Below the pieces are notes generated by a model. It was given only the letters and a program-made list of their open reading frames with translations, was not told the DNA's origin and searched no databases. 50,025 nucleotides of DNA from Patescibacteria group bacterium (GTDB lineage: Bacteria; Patescibacteriota; CPR2; UBA1875; CAIMLA01), in NCBI GenBank assembly GCA_028718325.1, contig JAQUMB010000004.1:1-50025 (forward strand), in the 5' to 3' direction. Shown here in pieces: positions 31,577 through 40,428 of this stretch. Each line of letters starts with the position of its first letter. The first letter of the stretch is position 1. Position numbers and translations under genes: made by a program.

Positions 31577-32782
31577 ATGGATAAAAACACTCTCGTTTAT
31601 AATTTTTTTAGTTCGATTCACTATCTTTTCCTCAAGCTGAAGCATATGGCTCCAGCAATATTTTTTTTGGTATTCTTGACTGTTTTGCTTAATTCAAATT
31701 CGGTTTTTGGCGAAGGCCTAGTCGCCTCTGTAGAGACACCGGTAACGATAAAATATGACGGCAAAACCAAAAATTTAGTGGTGACGCAGAATACAATAGG
31801 TGGGGCTATAGAACAGGCAAGGCTTTCTCTGGGCCAGTTTGATATCACAGATCCTCCTAGTGGTACATTACTAACTGGGCAGAAGCAATCTATTACAATA
31901 GTCAGGGCTTTGCCAGTATTGATTTCTGATAACAATCAAGAACATTTAGCCTATTCTGCATATACCAACGAAAATGACATTTTAAAACAGCTTAATATTG
32001 TTATATACCCTGAGGATAGAGTTAGTTCAAACTTGATAATGGATCCAGCCGACGAAAATGCAGCCGGACAAAAAGTCTCAATAGAAAGAGCTCCAGTATA
32101 CAAAATCAAAGTTGACGGTGGAGAGCAAATTATTCGAAGCTGGGGGAAAACTATTGGTGAAGTATTAAACGGCAAGGTATCCCTAGGCAAACTAGATATA
32201 GTTGAACCTGGAGTAAGTAGTTCTTCTTACGAAGTGCAAGCAATCTCGATCACTCGTATTAATGTTGCCGAGGTAAACGAAACAGTGACGATACCTTTTA
32301 CAACCGAAGCGAGAAAAGATTATAACTTATATAAGGGGCAAACCAGGGTTCTTAATGAAGGTGAAAATGGCCAAAAACAACAAACTATACGGATTACTTA
32401 TCAAAACGGGATAGAAATAAGTCGAGTTGTTCTATCCTCCGAAACCACAAAAGCTGCCATTAACGAAGTTATTTCACAAGGAGTGAAGCCATACAATGCT
32501 GGTATGTGGTGGGATACACTGGTCAAAGCGGCGGCAATTTGGGGAATTGATCCTGTTGGTATGTACAATGTGATGATATGTGAAAGTAATGGGAACCCAT
32601 ATTCTGGAGGCTACTATAAAGGATTGTATCAATACAACCCGGATACATGGTCTGGAGCCAGCAATGCATATCCTGGAGGCGGCTTTCGGGGAGCATTAAT
32701 TACGGATGGGACAGCTCAAATATATGTTACTGCCTGGAAAGTCTCAACCAGTGGTTGGGGAGCATGGGGCTGTAAGCCGTAA
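31577..32782 (+). CDS. Secreted DUF348/G5-domain protein with Rpf-like transglycosylase domain
   Basis: The 401-residue protein has a long N-terminal signal or anchor (hydrophobic about 24-44). Two or three DUF348-like repeats follow (about 50-210, each with a VTQNTIGGAIEQA/GKTIGEVLNGK-type core), then a G5-like domain (VTIPFTTEARKDYNLYKG onward) and a C-terminal lysozyme-like domain from about 325. E336 in VMICESNGNPYSGG is the likely catalytic glutamate, as in Rpf and soluble lytic transglycosylases. The layout matches resuscitation-promoting factors of Actinobacteria and YabE-like proteins of Firmicutes, which act on the cell wall. I chose the ATG at 31577 over the upstream in-frame TTG because of the promoter distance. 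Confidence 0.85.
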   Translation: MDKNTLVYNFFSSIHYLFLKLKHMAPAIFFLVFLTVLLNSNSVFGEGLVASVETPVTIKYDGKTKNLVVTQNTIGGAIEQARLSLGQFDITDPPSGTLLTGQKQSITIVRALPVLISDNNQEHLAYSAYTNENDILKQLNIVIYPEDRVSSNLIMDPADENAAGQKVSIERAPVYKIKVDGGEQIIRSWGKTIGEVLNGKVSLGKLDIVEPGVSSSSYEVQAISITRINVAEVNETVTIPFTTEARKDYNLYKGQTRVLNEGENGQKQQTIRITYQNGIEISRVVLSSETTKAAINEVISQGVKPYNAGMWWDTLVKAAAIWGIDPVGMYNVMICESNGNPYSGGYYKGLYQYNPDTWSGASNAYPGGGFRGALITDGTAQIYVTAWKVSTSGWGAWGCKP

Positions 32783-32787
32783 ACCTC

Positions 32788-32816
32788 TTCATAAATTAAG
32801 CACGTTCGAGTATAAT
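32788..32816 (+). promoter_or_regulatory. Promoter of rsmA
   Basis: TTCATA (32788-32793), a 17-base spacer and TATAAT (32811-32816). The leader to 32841 is about 18 bases with no clear Shine-Dalgarno sequence. Confidence 0.55.
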
Positions 32817-32840
32817 TGGGCCAAGAAAGGCTCATTTTTT

Positions 32841-33680
32841 ATGGACTTAACTGATATTACAGATATTAAAAAAACTTTGAAGGCTTTTGGTGCTCACACC
32901 AAAAAAGACCTAGGCCAGCATTTCCTGATAGACGAAAAAGCTTTGGACAGGATTGTTGATGCAGCTGATATTAATAAATCAGATGTTATTGTTGAAGTCG
33001 GTCCAGGGATGGGAATTTTGACGCGAGAATTATGCAAAGAGGCAAGTCAAGTAATTGCTGTTGAGCTTGATAAAACCATGCTTTCTGTGGTTAAGACTGC
33101 TTGTATCAAACATGCTAACCTGAGGGTGGAGAATCAAGACATTCTGAAGTTTGAGACTAACAAGCTAAAGTCGTACAAGGTAGTCTCCAATTTACCATAT
33201 TATATTACTTCCCCGACAATCCGTATGTTTCTGGAAGCAGATAATAAACCGGAAGAAATGGTCTTGCTGGTTCAAAGAGAAGTGGCAGAAAGAATTGCGG
33301 CTAAGCCCGGCAGAATGAGTATTTTGGCCGTGTCAGTTCAATATTATGGTGACCCGTCGATTATTAGTATTGTGCCGCGAACTTCGTTTTTCCCGGCGCC
33401 AAAAGTAGACTCTGCTATATTGAAAATAAAAGTATACAAAAAGCCAATCTTTGATGTTGATAAAAAAGTATTTTTTAGGATTGTAAGGTCTGGTTTTAGT
33501 GTAAAAAGAAAACAACTGATTAATTCTTTATCCGGAGGGCTAGGTATTACCCGTTTGGAAACTGAAAAATGGTTAGGAAAAACCGGGATTGACCCTCAGA
33601 TGAGGGCTGAAGCCTTGTCCATGACAGAATGGCACAACCTATATCGAAGTTATCAGGAGCTTTTCAGTGAAAAAAGTTGA
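32841..33680 (+). CDS. rsmA: 16S rRNA dimethyladenosine transferase
   Basis: It dimethylates two adjacent adenines near the 3' end of 16S rRNA during 30S maturation. The 279-residue protein has the expected KKDLGQHFLID, SAM-binding VEVGPGMGILTREL, VENQDILKF and the catalytic NLPYYITSP motif near 120. The C-terminal helical domain is present. The frame is open far upstream, into the previous gene's end, but the family N-terminus and the promoter place the start at 32841. It overlaps the acylphosphatase gene by 14 bases and leads an operon with rsmI and metG. Confidence 0.95.
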   Translation: MDLTDITDIKKTLKAFGAHTKKDLGQHFLIDEKALDRIVDAADINKSDVIVEVGPGMGILTRELCKEASQVIAVELDKTMLSVVKTACIKHANLRVENQDILKFETNKLKSYKVVSNLPYYITSPTIRMFLEADNKPEEMVLLVQREVAERIAAKPGRMSILAVSVQYYGDPSIISIVPRTSFFPAPKVDSAILKIKVYKKPIFDVDKKVFFRIVRSGFSVKRKQLINSLSGGLGITRLETEKWLGKTGIDPQMRAEALSMTEWHNLYRSYQELFSEKS

Positions 33681-33936
33681 TTTGGTTGTTACCGGCAGGG
33701 TTCAAGGCGTTTTTTATCGGTATTTTGCCAAAAAAGAAGCCAATAAATTGAACATCAAAGGTTGGTGCCGAAATGAAAAGGATGGATCGGTTCATATAGT
33801 AGCGGGTGGACAAGAAGAGAATATTGATAAATTTATCGAATGGGCTAAACAGGGTTCACCGCTAGCAAAAGTTGAAAATGTTGAAGTGAATGAAAACATA
33901 ATTGAGAATATTGAAGGAGATTTTGAGATAAGATGA
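33667..33936 (+). CDS. acyP: Acylphosphatase
   Basis: It hydrolyses acyl phosphates such as acetyl phosphate or 1,3-bisphosphoglycerate. The 89-residue protein has the catalytic R18 in GRVQGVFYRYF and N36 in GWCRNEKDGSV, both diagnostic. The GTG start at 33667 lies inside the end of rsmA, with AGGAG about 9 bases before it. The stop overlaps the rsmI start as ATGA. Its length is that of the family. Confidence 0.92.
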   Translation: MKKVDLVVTGRVQGVFYRYFAKKEANKLNIKGWCRNEKDGSVHIVAGGQEENIDKFIEWAKQGSPLAKVENVEVNENIIENIEGDFEIR

Positions 33937-34598
33937 GCAGCCTATATGTAGTTGCAACGCCGATTGGTAACCTAGGTGACATTACTTTACGAGCACTCGA
34001 AACCCTAAAAGAGGTTGACGTCATTGCTTGTGAAGACACTAGACGTACCTTGAAATTGCTTAATCATTTTGGGATAAAAAAGCCCTTGATCAGTTTTCAT
34101 CAACATTCGAAAATCCAAAAAGTTGAACAAATTATTAGTACAATAATCGCTGGACAAGACGTTGCATTGGTAACTGATGCCGGAACACCTGGGATCAGCG
34201 ATCCCGGTCAGGTCTTGATAAAAGCCGCTTATGAAGCTAAAATTAAAGTGGTACCGATCCCCGGAGTCTCAGCGCTGATAGCGATTGTCTCAATTTCTGG
34301 GGTCGAAGATAACGATTTTGAGTTTCTTGGTTTTCTACCACACAAAAAAGGACGACAGACAAAACTGAAACAAATTGCTCAAAAAACAAAACCGGTTGTA
34401 CTTTATGAATCGCCATATCGAATCAAAAAATTGCTCAGCGAATTATTAAGCGAAACAGGCGATCAACATGTTGTCGTGGGCAGGGAATTAACAAAACAGT
34501 TTGAAGAGATCTATCGTGGTAAAATCTCAGAAGTGTTACCACAGATAAAAGAAAAAGGTGAATTTGTTGTAATCGTAGAAGGAAAGAAAAGTGAATAA
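33933..34598 (+). CDS. rsmI: 16S rRNA 2'-O-methyltransferase RsmI
   Basis: It methylates the ribose of a cytidine in the 16S rRNA decoding region. The 221-residue protein shows the tetrapyrrole-methylase-fold signatures: YVVATPIGNLGDITLRA, CEDTRRTLKLL, LVTDAGTPGISDPG and VVPIPGVSALIAIVS. It lacks the C-terminal extension of longer homologues (about 280 residues), which is common in small genomes. It shares bases with both neighbours (ATGA at the start, 8 bases with metG). Confidence 0.94.
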   Translation: MSSLYVVATPIGNLGDITLRALETLKEVDVIACEDTRRTLKLLNHFGIKKPLISFHQHSKIQKVEQIISTIIAGQDVALVTDAGTPGISDPGQVLIKAAYEAKIKVVPIPGVSALIAIVSISGVEDNDFEFLGFLPHKKGRQTKLKQIAQKTKPVVLYESPYRIKKLLSELLSETGDQHVVVGRELTKQFEEIYRGKISEVLPQIKEKGEFVVIVEGKKSE

Positions 34599-36030
34599 AG
34601 AAAAATTTTATATAACAACACCAATTTATTACATAAATGACATACCCCATATAGGTCATGCTTATACTACTATTGCTGCGGATGTCCTAGCTAGATACTA
34701 CAAAAAACTTGGTAGAGAGGTCTTCTTCATGACCGGAACAGATGAGCACGGAGCTAAAATAGCGGAAGCTGCAGAGAAAGCTGGGAAATCGCCGAAAGAG
34801 TTTGTCGATGGGCTCGTGCCGAAGTTTAAAACTGCCTGGGAGAAGCTAAACATTGAATATGATGAGTTTTTTCGCACAACAAATAAAGAACACGAAAAAA
34901 TCGTTCAAGAAATTGTCCAAAAACTCAAAGAAAAAGGGTATCTAGAAAAAAGAGAATACGAAGGGCTCTATTGTGTTGCCTGCGAAAAATTTTACATGCC
35001 AGACGAACTCATTAAAGGCAAACTCTGCCCTGATCACAAACGAGAAGTTATCAAATACAAAGAAGAGAATTATTTTTTCTTGCTTAGCAAACTATCAGAA
35101 AAACTAATCGATAAGATAAAGACAGGTGAATTAAAAATCGGGCCTGAGACAAGAAAAAATGAGATCCTTAGCAAAATAAATAGCGGTCTTGATGATGTAA
35201 GTATATCTAGAGCGGCTGTTGACTGGGGGATACCTTTCCCAGGCGATCCTGAGCAAACAGTGTATGTATGGGTCGATGCATTGTTAAATTACTATACAGC
35301 AACAAAAATCTACAAAAATGGTCCTTCTTGGCCTGCAGATCTCCACCTTTTGGCAAAAGATATTCTTTGGTTCCATGCAATCGTTTGGCCAGCAATGTTA
35401 ATTGCTCTCGATATCAAACCGCCAAAAATGGTATTTGCCCATGGCTTTTTCACAGTAGACGGCCAGAAGATGAGTAAATCAATTGGGAACGTATTAGACC
35501 CGATTCCTTTAGTTGATAAATATGGAGCTGATGCTGTCCGCTATGCTCTGTTGCGTGAATTTCCCTTTGGTCAAGACGGGGACATCTCTGAAGAAAAAAT
35601 TGCCCAAAGACACACCTCAGATTTGGCAAATGGCCTAGGAAATCTGCTTAATCGTACTTTATCAATGATAAATAGATATGAGCTAAAAGTTAAAGATGAA
35701 TCTATGAAATTAGTTGTTGACGGAGCGAAAGACCACCAAAAAGAAATTCATTCATTTATTGAAAATCTTAATTTTTCAGAGGCACTTTTCGATATTTGGA
35801 CATTTTACATTAAACCTTCAAATGAACTTATAGATAAGGAGAAACCCTGGGAGCTAATAAAAAATGATATGGGGAAAACGACGGCAGTATTACAATATTG
35901 TTATAGCAACCTTATATCAATTCAAGAAATCATCTATCCTTTTATGCCCGAAACTGCCGAAAAGATGAAGAAACAACTCGAAACAAAAAAGCCAGAGCCT
36001 CTATTTCCTCGAATTGAAGAAAAACAATAA
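34591..36030 (+). CDS. metG: Methionyl-tRNA synthetase, compact form
   Basis: It charges tRNA-Met. The 479-residue class I enzyme has YYINDIPHIGHAYT (HIGH at 20-23), KMSKS at 293-297, and a connective-peptide zinc knuckle built from CVAC and LCPDH (three Cys and a His). The anticodon-binding helical domain is complete, but the C-terminal EMAP/Trbp111-like tRNA-binding domain of longer bacterial forms is absent. It starts with GTG at 34591 within the end of rsmI. Confidence 0.95.
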   Translation: MNKEKFYITTPIYYINDIPHIGHAYTTIAADVLARYYKKLGREVFFMTGTDEHGAKIAEAAEKAGKSPKEFVDGLVPKFKTAWEKLNIEYDEFFRTTNKEHEKIVQEIVQKLKEKGYLEKREYEGLYCVACEKFYMPDELIKGKLCPDHKREVIKYKEENYFFLLSKLSEKLIDKIKTGELKIGPETRKNEILSKINSGLDDVSISRAAVDWGIPFPGDPEQTVYVWVDALLNYYTATKIYKNGPSWPADLHLLAKDILWFHAIVWPAMLIALDIKPPKMVFAHGFFTVDGQKMSKSIGNVLDPIPLVDKYGADAVRYALLREFPFGQDGDISEEKIAQRHTSDLANGLGNLLNRTLSMINRYELKVKDESMKLVVDGAKDHQKEIHSFIENLNFSEALFDIWTFYIKPSNELIDKEKPWELIKNDMGKTTAVLQYCYSNLISIQEIIYPFMPETAEKMKKQLETKKPEPLFPRIEEKQ

Positions 36031-36042
36031 TAGTTTTATACT
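36014..36042 (+). promoter_or_regulatory. Promoter of the MFS/tatD operon
   Basis: TTGAAG (36014-36019), a 17-base spacer and TATACT (36037-36042). The -35 lies inside the last codons of metG. The leader is about 45 bases. Confidence 0.65.
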
Positions 36043-36091
36043 TTTAATAGAAATAAAAAATCCCAAATAAAGCTCAAAGGGAGAAAACAAA

Positions 36092-37282
36092 ATGATAATT
36101 TCCGAAGACCATCTAAGTCAACATCATATTTTTCGAATCAAAAATACAGAATTAAATGAAATTTATGCTGTCATGTCCATTAGGTCTCTTGTCATTGCTC
36201 TTATAAATATTTTTATTCCTATTTATCTTTACACCATTACTTTTTCACTGCAAAAAATAGTAATTTTTTATCTGGTTATGTTTGCTGGGGAGGCATTATT
36301 GGAATATCCAGCGCTCAAGGTTATCGCCAGATTTGGGCCGAAGCATTCGATTGCCTTTAGCTTGCCGTTTTTAGTGATGTTTTTTTGGATGCTCTGGACT
36401 CTGCCGCAGAGCCATTGGCCACTATGGTTAATTGGTCTAGTCGGATCAGTGTCAACTGCCTTTTTTTGGCAAGCCTATCATTATGATTTTTCGAAATCAA
36501 AGATAAAGAATAAGGCGACAAAAGAAATAAGCATGCTCTACATTGTTTTGGCAGTTTTGGGAGCTCTCGGGCCATTGATTGGCGGTTTGATCGCCGGATA
36601 CCTCGGGATAGGAACTTTGATTGGTATCGTCACTGGGTTGGTTCTATTGACAATCTTTCCATTGTATATTCAACGAGAGCCTCATGTTCGGCACCAGACA
36701 AACTTAAAGAAAGCCTTTAATATTAATATTTTTGCTCAACAAATTGCTTATGGAGGAAATGGGATTGAAGTAAATACAACGATGGTTTTTTGGCCTTTAT
36801 TCCTGTTTTTTGTCGTTGGGACGTATCAAAATGTTGGTTTTGTGACAGCGGCTGCTTTATTTGTTACGGTGATTGTCACATACTTTATCGGTACGGTTGC
36901 AGACAGAAGAAGCAAAACATATTTTATCGGGGCCGGCAGTTTATTGACCTCAGTTCTTGGTTTCTTGAGAATTTTTGTTTATTCTCTGCCAACTGCTCTA
37001 ATTCTGAATGTTGTTCGAGGCATTAGCCACTCAATATATGAGTCTCCATTTATTGCAGAATATTATCTTCATGCCGACGAAGAAAGTCGTCCAGAATATA
37101 TCTTTTGGATGGAATTTGGTATTGATATCGCTCGAGTACTTTATTTTGGCACTCTATTTGTCTTAAGTTTTTACCTCAATGGCAATTCATTATTAGTCTG
37201 GGCTCTGATTATCGGAGCTGCAGCCACTGCATTAATGGTTTTCATGCCCCCGGCCAAAAACGAATCAAATGCCATTAATTGA
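36092..37282 (+). CDS. MFS-like transporter, 12 predicted helices
   Basis: The 396-residue protein is hydrophobic throughout, with about 12 helices in two halves split near residue 200 (QREPHVRHQTNLKKAFN). Between helices 2 and 3 is VIARFGPKHSIAFSL, and GTVADRRSKTYFIGAG in the second half is the equivalent of the MFS A-motif loop (G...D...R...). The substrate is unknown. Close homologues are often annotated simply as MFS transporters. AAAGGGAG precedes the ATG. It overlaps tatD by 14 bases. Confidence 0.75.
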   Translation: MIISEDHLSQHHIFRIKNTELNEIYAVMSIRSLVIALINIFIPIYLYTITFSLQKIVIFYLVMFAGEALLEYPALKVIARFGPKHSIAFSLPFLVMFFWMLWTLPQSHWPLWLIGLVGSVSTAFFWQAYHYDFSKSKIKNKATKEISMLYIVLAVLGALGPLIGGLIAGYLGIGTLIGIVTGLVLLTIFPLYIQREPHVRHQTNLKKAFNINIFAQQIAYGGNGIEVNTTMVFWPLFLFFVVGTYQNVGFVTAAALFVTVIVTYFIGTVADRRSKTYFIGAGSLLTSVLGFLRIFVYSLPTALILNVVRGISHSIYESPFIAEYYLHADEESRPEYIFWMEFGIDIARVLYFGTLFVLSFYLNGNSLLVWALIIGAAATALMVFMPPAKNESNAIN

Positions 37283-38048
37283 TTCTCATACTCACTTAGA
37301 TTTCCCTGACTATGATAATGACTTGGATTTGGTTCTAAGTCGGGCGAAACAATATGGGGTGGATAAGATTATAAATGTAGGCGCCGATCTTGTACGAAGC
37401 AAGAAAGCAATTGAGATAGCTAACAAATATGGTAATGTTTGGGCGACAGTAGGAATCCATCCAGAAGGTTGCGATATTGACATATCCCAGGCTCAGAAAG
37501 AACTCAAGAAACTGGCGACCTCGTCCCCAAAAGTTGTAGCAATCGGTGAATGTGGACTCGATTATTTCTATGATGATTCGAAAAAGGTAAAGCAAAAAGC
37601 TCTTTTCGAATTACAAATAAACATTGCTCAAGAATTAAACTTCCCGCTGGCTATCCATCTCAGAAATGGTAAGGACGAAACAGCGGCAATGGATGGTTAC
37701 AATTTGCTAAAAAAAAATAAGGTCACAAATGGGGTAGTTCATTGCTTTACGTTTGATAAAACTTGGGCCAAAAAGTTTATTAATTTGGGTCTATATGTAG
37801 GATTTACGGGAATTATAACTTACAAAAACGCAGAGTTACTTCGAGAAACAGTAAAGTCTGTACCGATTGATCGAATGCTGATAGAAACTGACTGTCCGTA
37901 TTTGTCTCCTCAAAAATATCGAGGAGAGAGAAATGAGCCGTCTTACGTTTCTGAAATCGCAAAACAGATAGCCGAAACCCGCGAAGAAAAAATCGAGAAG
38001 GTTACCGAGCAAACAGCAAAAAATACTGAAATTTTGTTTAATATTTAA
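37269..38048 (+). CDS. tatD: TatD-family metal-dependent hydrolase
   Basis: A 259-residue TIM-barrel hydrolase of the amidohydrolase superfamily, with DNase activity known in the family. The metal ligands are visible in order: DSHTHLD (residues 5-11), GIHPEG, GECGLDY near 95, AIHLRN, HCFTFD and ETDCPYLSP near 210. The start at 37269 lies within the end of the MFS gene. Length and motifs are standard. Confidence 0.94.
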   Translation: MPLIDSHTHLDFPDYDNDLDLVLSRAKQYGVDKIINVGADLVRSKKAIEIANKYGNVWATVGIHPEGCDIDISQAQKELKKLATSSPKVVAIGECGLDYFYDDSKKVKQKALFELQINIAQELNFPLAIHLRNGKDETAAMDGYNLLKKNKVTNGVVHCFTFDKTWAKKFINLGLYVGFTGIITYKNAELLRETVKSVPIDRMLIETDCPYLSPQKYRGERNEPSYVSEIAKQIAETREEKIEKVTEQTAKNTEILFNI

Positions 38049-38113
38049 CAAAAATATAGAATAAAAATCTTTTTTGTTTAGCTGAGAAGAGTAGAATTAA
38101 ATCAGGAGAAAAA

Positions 38114-38938
38114 ATGAACAAAAAAAATACAAAGACAATAGAAGATTTAATGAAAGATGACGAAGCAAAAGAGGCTAATCTAGAAGGCGAGATCAAAGAA
38201 GCCCGAGGCAAAAGTAAAAAAATTTGGTGGATAATAGGCACAATACTCATCATTCTATTGTTGGCTGGCGGGGGTTATGCAATATGGAAAACATACCAGG
38301 CGGACAAGAACATCAAAAAAGACGACCAAAAGATACAAACGACTCCGGAAACAACAAAACCCACGACGGTTAGTCAAAAAACAGTCTATGTTAACGCTGA
38401 GGGCGGCTTGAATTTACGCAAAGACGCTTCGACAACTGCTGAAAAGATTGCAACCATTCCAAATGGGACAAAGTTAGTTGTTTTAGAAGAAAAGGATGGC
38501 TGGTACAAGATAGAATATAATAGTCAAACTGGTTGGGTTTCAAAGGAGTTTACGACAGACAAAAACCCTCTGGCCTATGAAAATACGGAATATGGGTTTA
38601 AGTTGACTTTCCCTAGCTCATGGTCGGGCTATAAGTTTTATAAAAAAGTAATGGACGACGGAAGTATAGTCTTGTATGCCGAACTCCCGACGAGCGATGC
38701 AGCCTTTGCTACCAGTAGTACTAGTGATCCAGGCTATGCCAGTATGTTTGCGATTTCAGTCTTGACCCAAGCACAGTGGGATGCAGTCAAAAATTCAGAA
38801 GGTCCAAAACCAACTTACCTAGGTCAAAATGATAAATATATTTTTGCCTGGTCTAGTGCTCAGGCCAACGCAACGGATCTAGCAACTCAATTCAAGGAAA
38901 TAAAGACAATTATTGACACCTTTGAAGCAATAAAATAA
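38114..38938 (+). CDS. Membrane-anchored SH3b protein, paralogue of 22441-23271
   Basis: The 274-residue protein has a charged cytoplasmic N-terminus (about 1-36), one helix (about 37-59), a T/P/K-rich spacer and an SH3 domain (about 92-145: EGGLNLRKDASTTAEKI, IPNGTKL, GWYKIEYNSQTGWVSKEF). The C-terminal domain opens NTEYGFKLTFPSSW. The same order and the same key positions occur in 22441-23271, so the two are paralogues. The likely site of action is outside the membrane, near the wall. AGGAG precedes the ATG, and a -10-like TAGAAT lies at 38092-38097. Confidence 0.72.
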   Translation: MNKKNTKTIEDLMKDDEAKEANLEGEIKEARGKSKKIWWIIGTILIILLLAGGGYAIWKTYQADKNIKKDDQKIQTTPETTKPTTVSQKTVYVNAEGGLNLRKDASTTAEKIATIPNGTKLVVLEEKDGWYKIEYNSQTGWVSKEFTTDKNPLAYENTEYGFKLTFPSSWSGYKFYKKVMDDGSIVLYAELPTSDAAFATSSTSDPGYASMFAISVLTQAQWDAVKNSEGPKPTYLGQNDKYIFAWSSAQANATDLATQFKEIKTIIDTFEAIK

Positions 38939-38984
38939 TTGACAAAACTTACCTTTAAAGTTACCCTATATGTAGGGTAACTTT
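38939..38984 (+). promoter_or_regulatory. Palindrome downstream of TTGACA, before the Phd-like gene
   Basis: TTGACA (38939-38944) is a consensus -35. About 12 bases on lies a perfect inverted repeat, AAAGTTACCCTA (38957-38968) and its complement (38973-38984), spaced by TATG. The -10 region would fall in the left arm. This suits an operator for the regulator encoded 15 bases downstream. Read alone, the hairpin with its trailing TTTTAAAT could also terminate the SH3 gene transcript. Confidence 0.55.
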
Positions 38985-38998
38985 TAAATAAAGGAAAA

Positions 38999-39217
38999 AT
39001 GAAAGAAAAATTTATTTCGACAAATGAATTAGCAAATGACGCTTCAAAATTATTAAGAAACCTAAAAAAAGGTGAGGGTATGGTAGTCTTGCGTTATTCG
39101 AATCCGGTTGGTGTCTTGATCTCATATGACGATTATAAAAAAATTGAAAACCTGGAGATGGATAAGGTTTCAGAATGCAAAGCTTGTTTAGGTGTCATAA
39201 AAAGAGGCAGTAAATGA
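38999..39217 (+). CDS. Phd/YefM-like regulator without a toxin gene
   Basis: The 72-residue protein matches the Phd/YefM antitoxin fold: FISTNELANDASKLLRNLKK, then GEGMVVLRYSNPVGVLISYDDYKKI, corresponding to the DNA-binding N-terminal domain. Instead of a toxin-binding tail it ends with a short segment holding C60 and C63 (ECKAC). No toxin gene follows; the ATG of nifS overlaps its stop as ATGA. It may repress its own operon through the palindrome 15 bases upstream, perhaps sensing iron-sulfur status through the two cysteines; that is inference. AAAGG precedes the start. Confidence 0.7.
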   Translation: MKEKFISTNELANDASKLLRNLKKGEGMVVLRYSNPVGVLISYDDYKKIENLEMDKVSECKACLGVIKRGSK

Positions 39218-40416
39218 TATATTTTGATCATGCGGCGACAACACCAGTCAGTTTGGATGTTTTAAATACGATGAAGCCATTTTTTTCAGAAAAATTTGGC
39301 AATCCATCCAGTATTTATGCACTAGGCCGAGAAGCAAAAGATAGTCTAAATGCGGCGAGACACAGCATCCAGAAATTGTTAGATGCTGATAAACCAGGTG
39401 AGATTATCTTTACTTCTGGTGCCAGTGAGTCAAATAACCTAGCCATCAAGGGAACAGCTTTTTATGCAGATAAGGTTCTAAACATCAAGCCACATCTCTT
39501 GGTCTCTGCGATTGAGCATCATTCGATGCTAGACTCGGCCAAGTATTTGGCAAAACATTTCGGTTATGAAGTTGAATATATCCCAGTCGACTCGGAGGGA
39601 AGAGTTGACCCGGAGATAGTAAAAAAAATGATCAAGAACAATACTGTTTTTGTCTCGGTGATGTATGGAAATAACGAAACTGGCACCTTAGAGCCTATAG
39701 CAAAAATTGGGAAAATGATCCAATCTATCAAGAATCAGAGATTGAAGACTCATAGCGAAACGCCGCTAGTATTCCATACCGATGCTGTCCAGGCTTTCCA
39801 ATATTTCAATTGTGACGTCAACCGACTGAACGTTGATATGCTTAGTCTCACTGCCCACAAGTTTTATGGTCCCAAAGGAGTAGGGTTGCTATATATTAGA
39901 CAAGGAACAAAAGTTCTGCCGCAACAACAAGGAGGGACCCAGGAGAGGGGTCGGAGAGCCGGCACCGAAAATGCCCCATATATTATTGGAATGGCAAAAG
40001 CGATGGAACGGGCCGTCGAAGATAGAGAAAAAAACGAGAAAATAACTTCAGAATTAAGTGATTATCTAACCGAAAGAATCATGAAAGAAATTTCAGATGT
40101 TGAGACGATAGGGCCAAAAGATGTTATGAAACGTTTACCTCACATATCAACTTTTATATTTAAAAAGGTCGAAGGAGAATCTATCCTTATAAACCTTGAT
40201 TTAAAAGGAATAGCTGCTTCTAGCGGCTCGGCTTGTACCTCTGGCTCGTTAGAGCCGTCTCACGTTACGAAAGCGCTTGGATATTCAGATATGGAGGCAC
40301 ATGGCTCAGTCCGTTTTTCTTTAGGCAAATTAAATACAAAAAATGATGTGGACGAACTGATGAAATTTTTACCAAAAATTGTAGAAAAATTAAGAGAAAT
40401 GTCACCAATAAAGTAA
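39214..40416 (+). CDS. nifS: Cysteine desulfurase (NifS/IscS type)
   Basis: It takes sulfur from cysteine through an enzyme-bound persulfide and delivers it for iron-sulfur clusters and thio-modified tRNA. The 400-residue PLP enzyme begins MIYFDHAATTPVS. The Schiff-base lysine is K216 (SLTAHKFYGPKG) and the catalytic cysteine C341 lies in SSGSACTSGSLEPSHV, the longer active-site loop of the NifS/IscS class. It is coupled to the Phd-like gene by a 4-base overlap and followed by iscU. MnmA at 46397-47473 would be one user of the sulfur. Confidence 0.95.
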   Translation: MIYFDHAATTPVSLDVLNTMKPFFSEKFGNPSSIYALGREAKDSLNAARHSIQKLLDADKPGEIIFTSGASESNNLAIKGTAFYADKVLNIKPHLLVSAIEHHSMLDSAKYLAKHFGYEVEYIPVDSEGRVDPEIVKKMIKNNTVFVSVMYGNNETGTLEPIAKIGKMIQSIKNQRLKTHSETPLVFHTDAVQAFQYFNCDVNRLNVDMLSLTAHKFYGPKGVGLLYIRQGTKVLPQQQGGTQERGRRAGTENAPYIIGMAKAMERAVEDREKNEKITSELSDYLTERIMKEISDVETIGPKDVMKRLPHISTFIFKKVEGESILINLDLKGIAASSGSACTSGSLEPSHVTKALGYSDMEAHGSVRFSLGKLNTKNDVDELMKFLPKIVEKLREMSPIK

Positions 40417-40428
40417 GAAAGGATTATT

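Noticed and set aside
34591-36030. MetRS as a truncated gene
   Set aside because: The catalytic and anticodon-binding domains are whole; lack of the C-terminal tRNA-binding domain is common in small bacterial genomes.
38999-39217. A toxin-antitoxin module
   Set aside because: The Phd-like protein has no toxin partner on either side; the neighbours are an SH3 protein and nifS.
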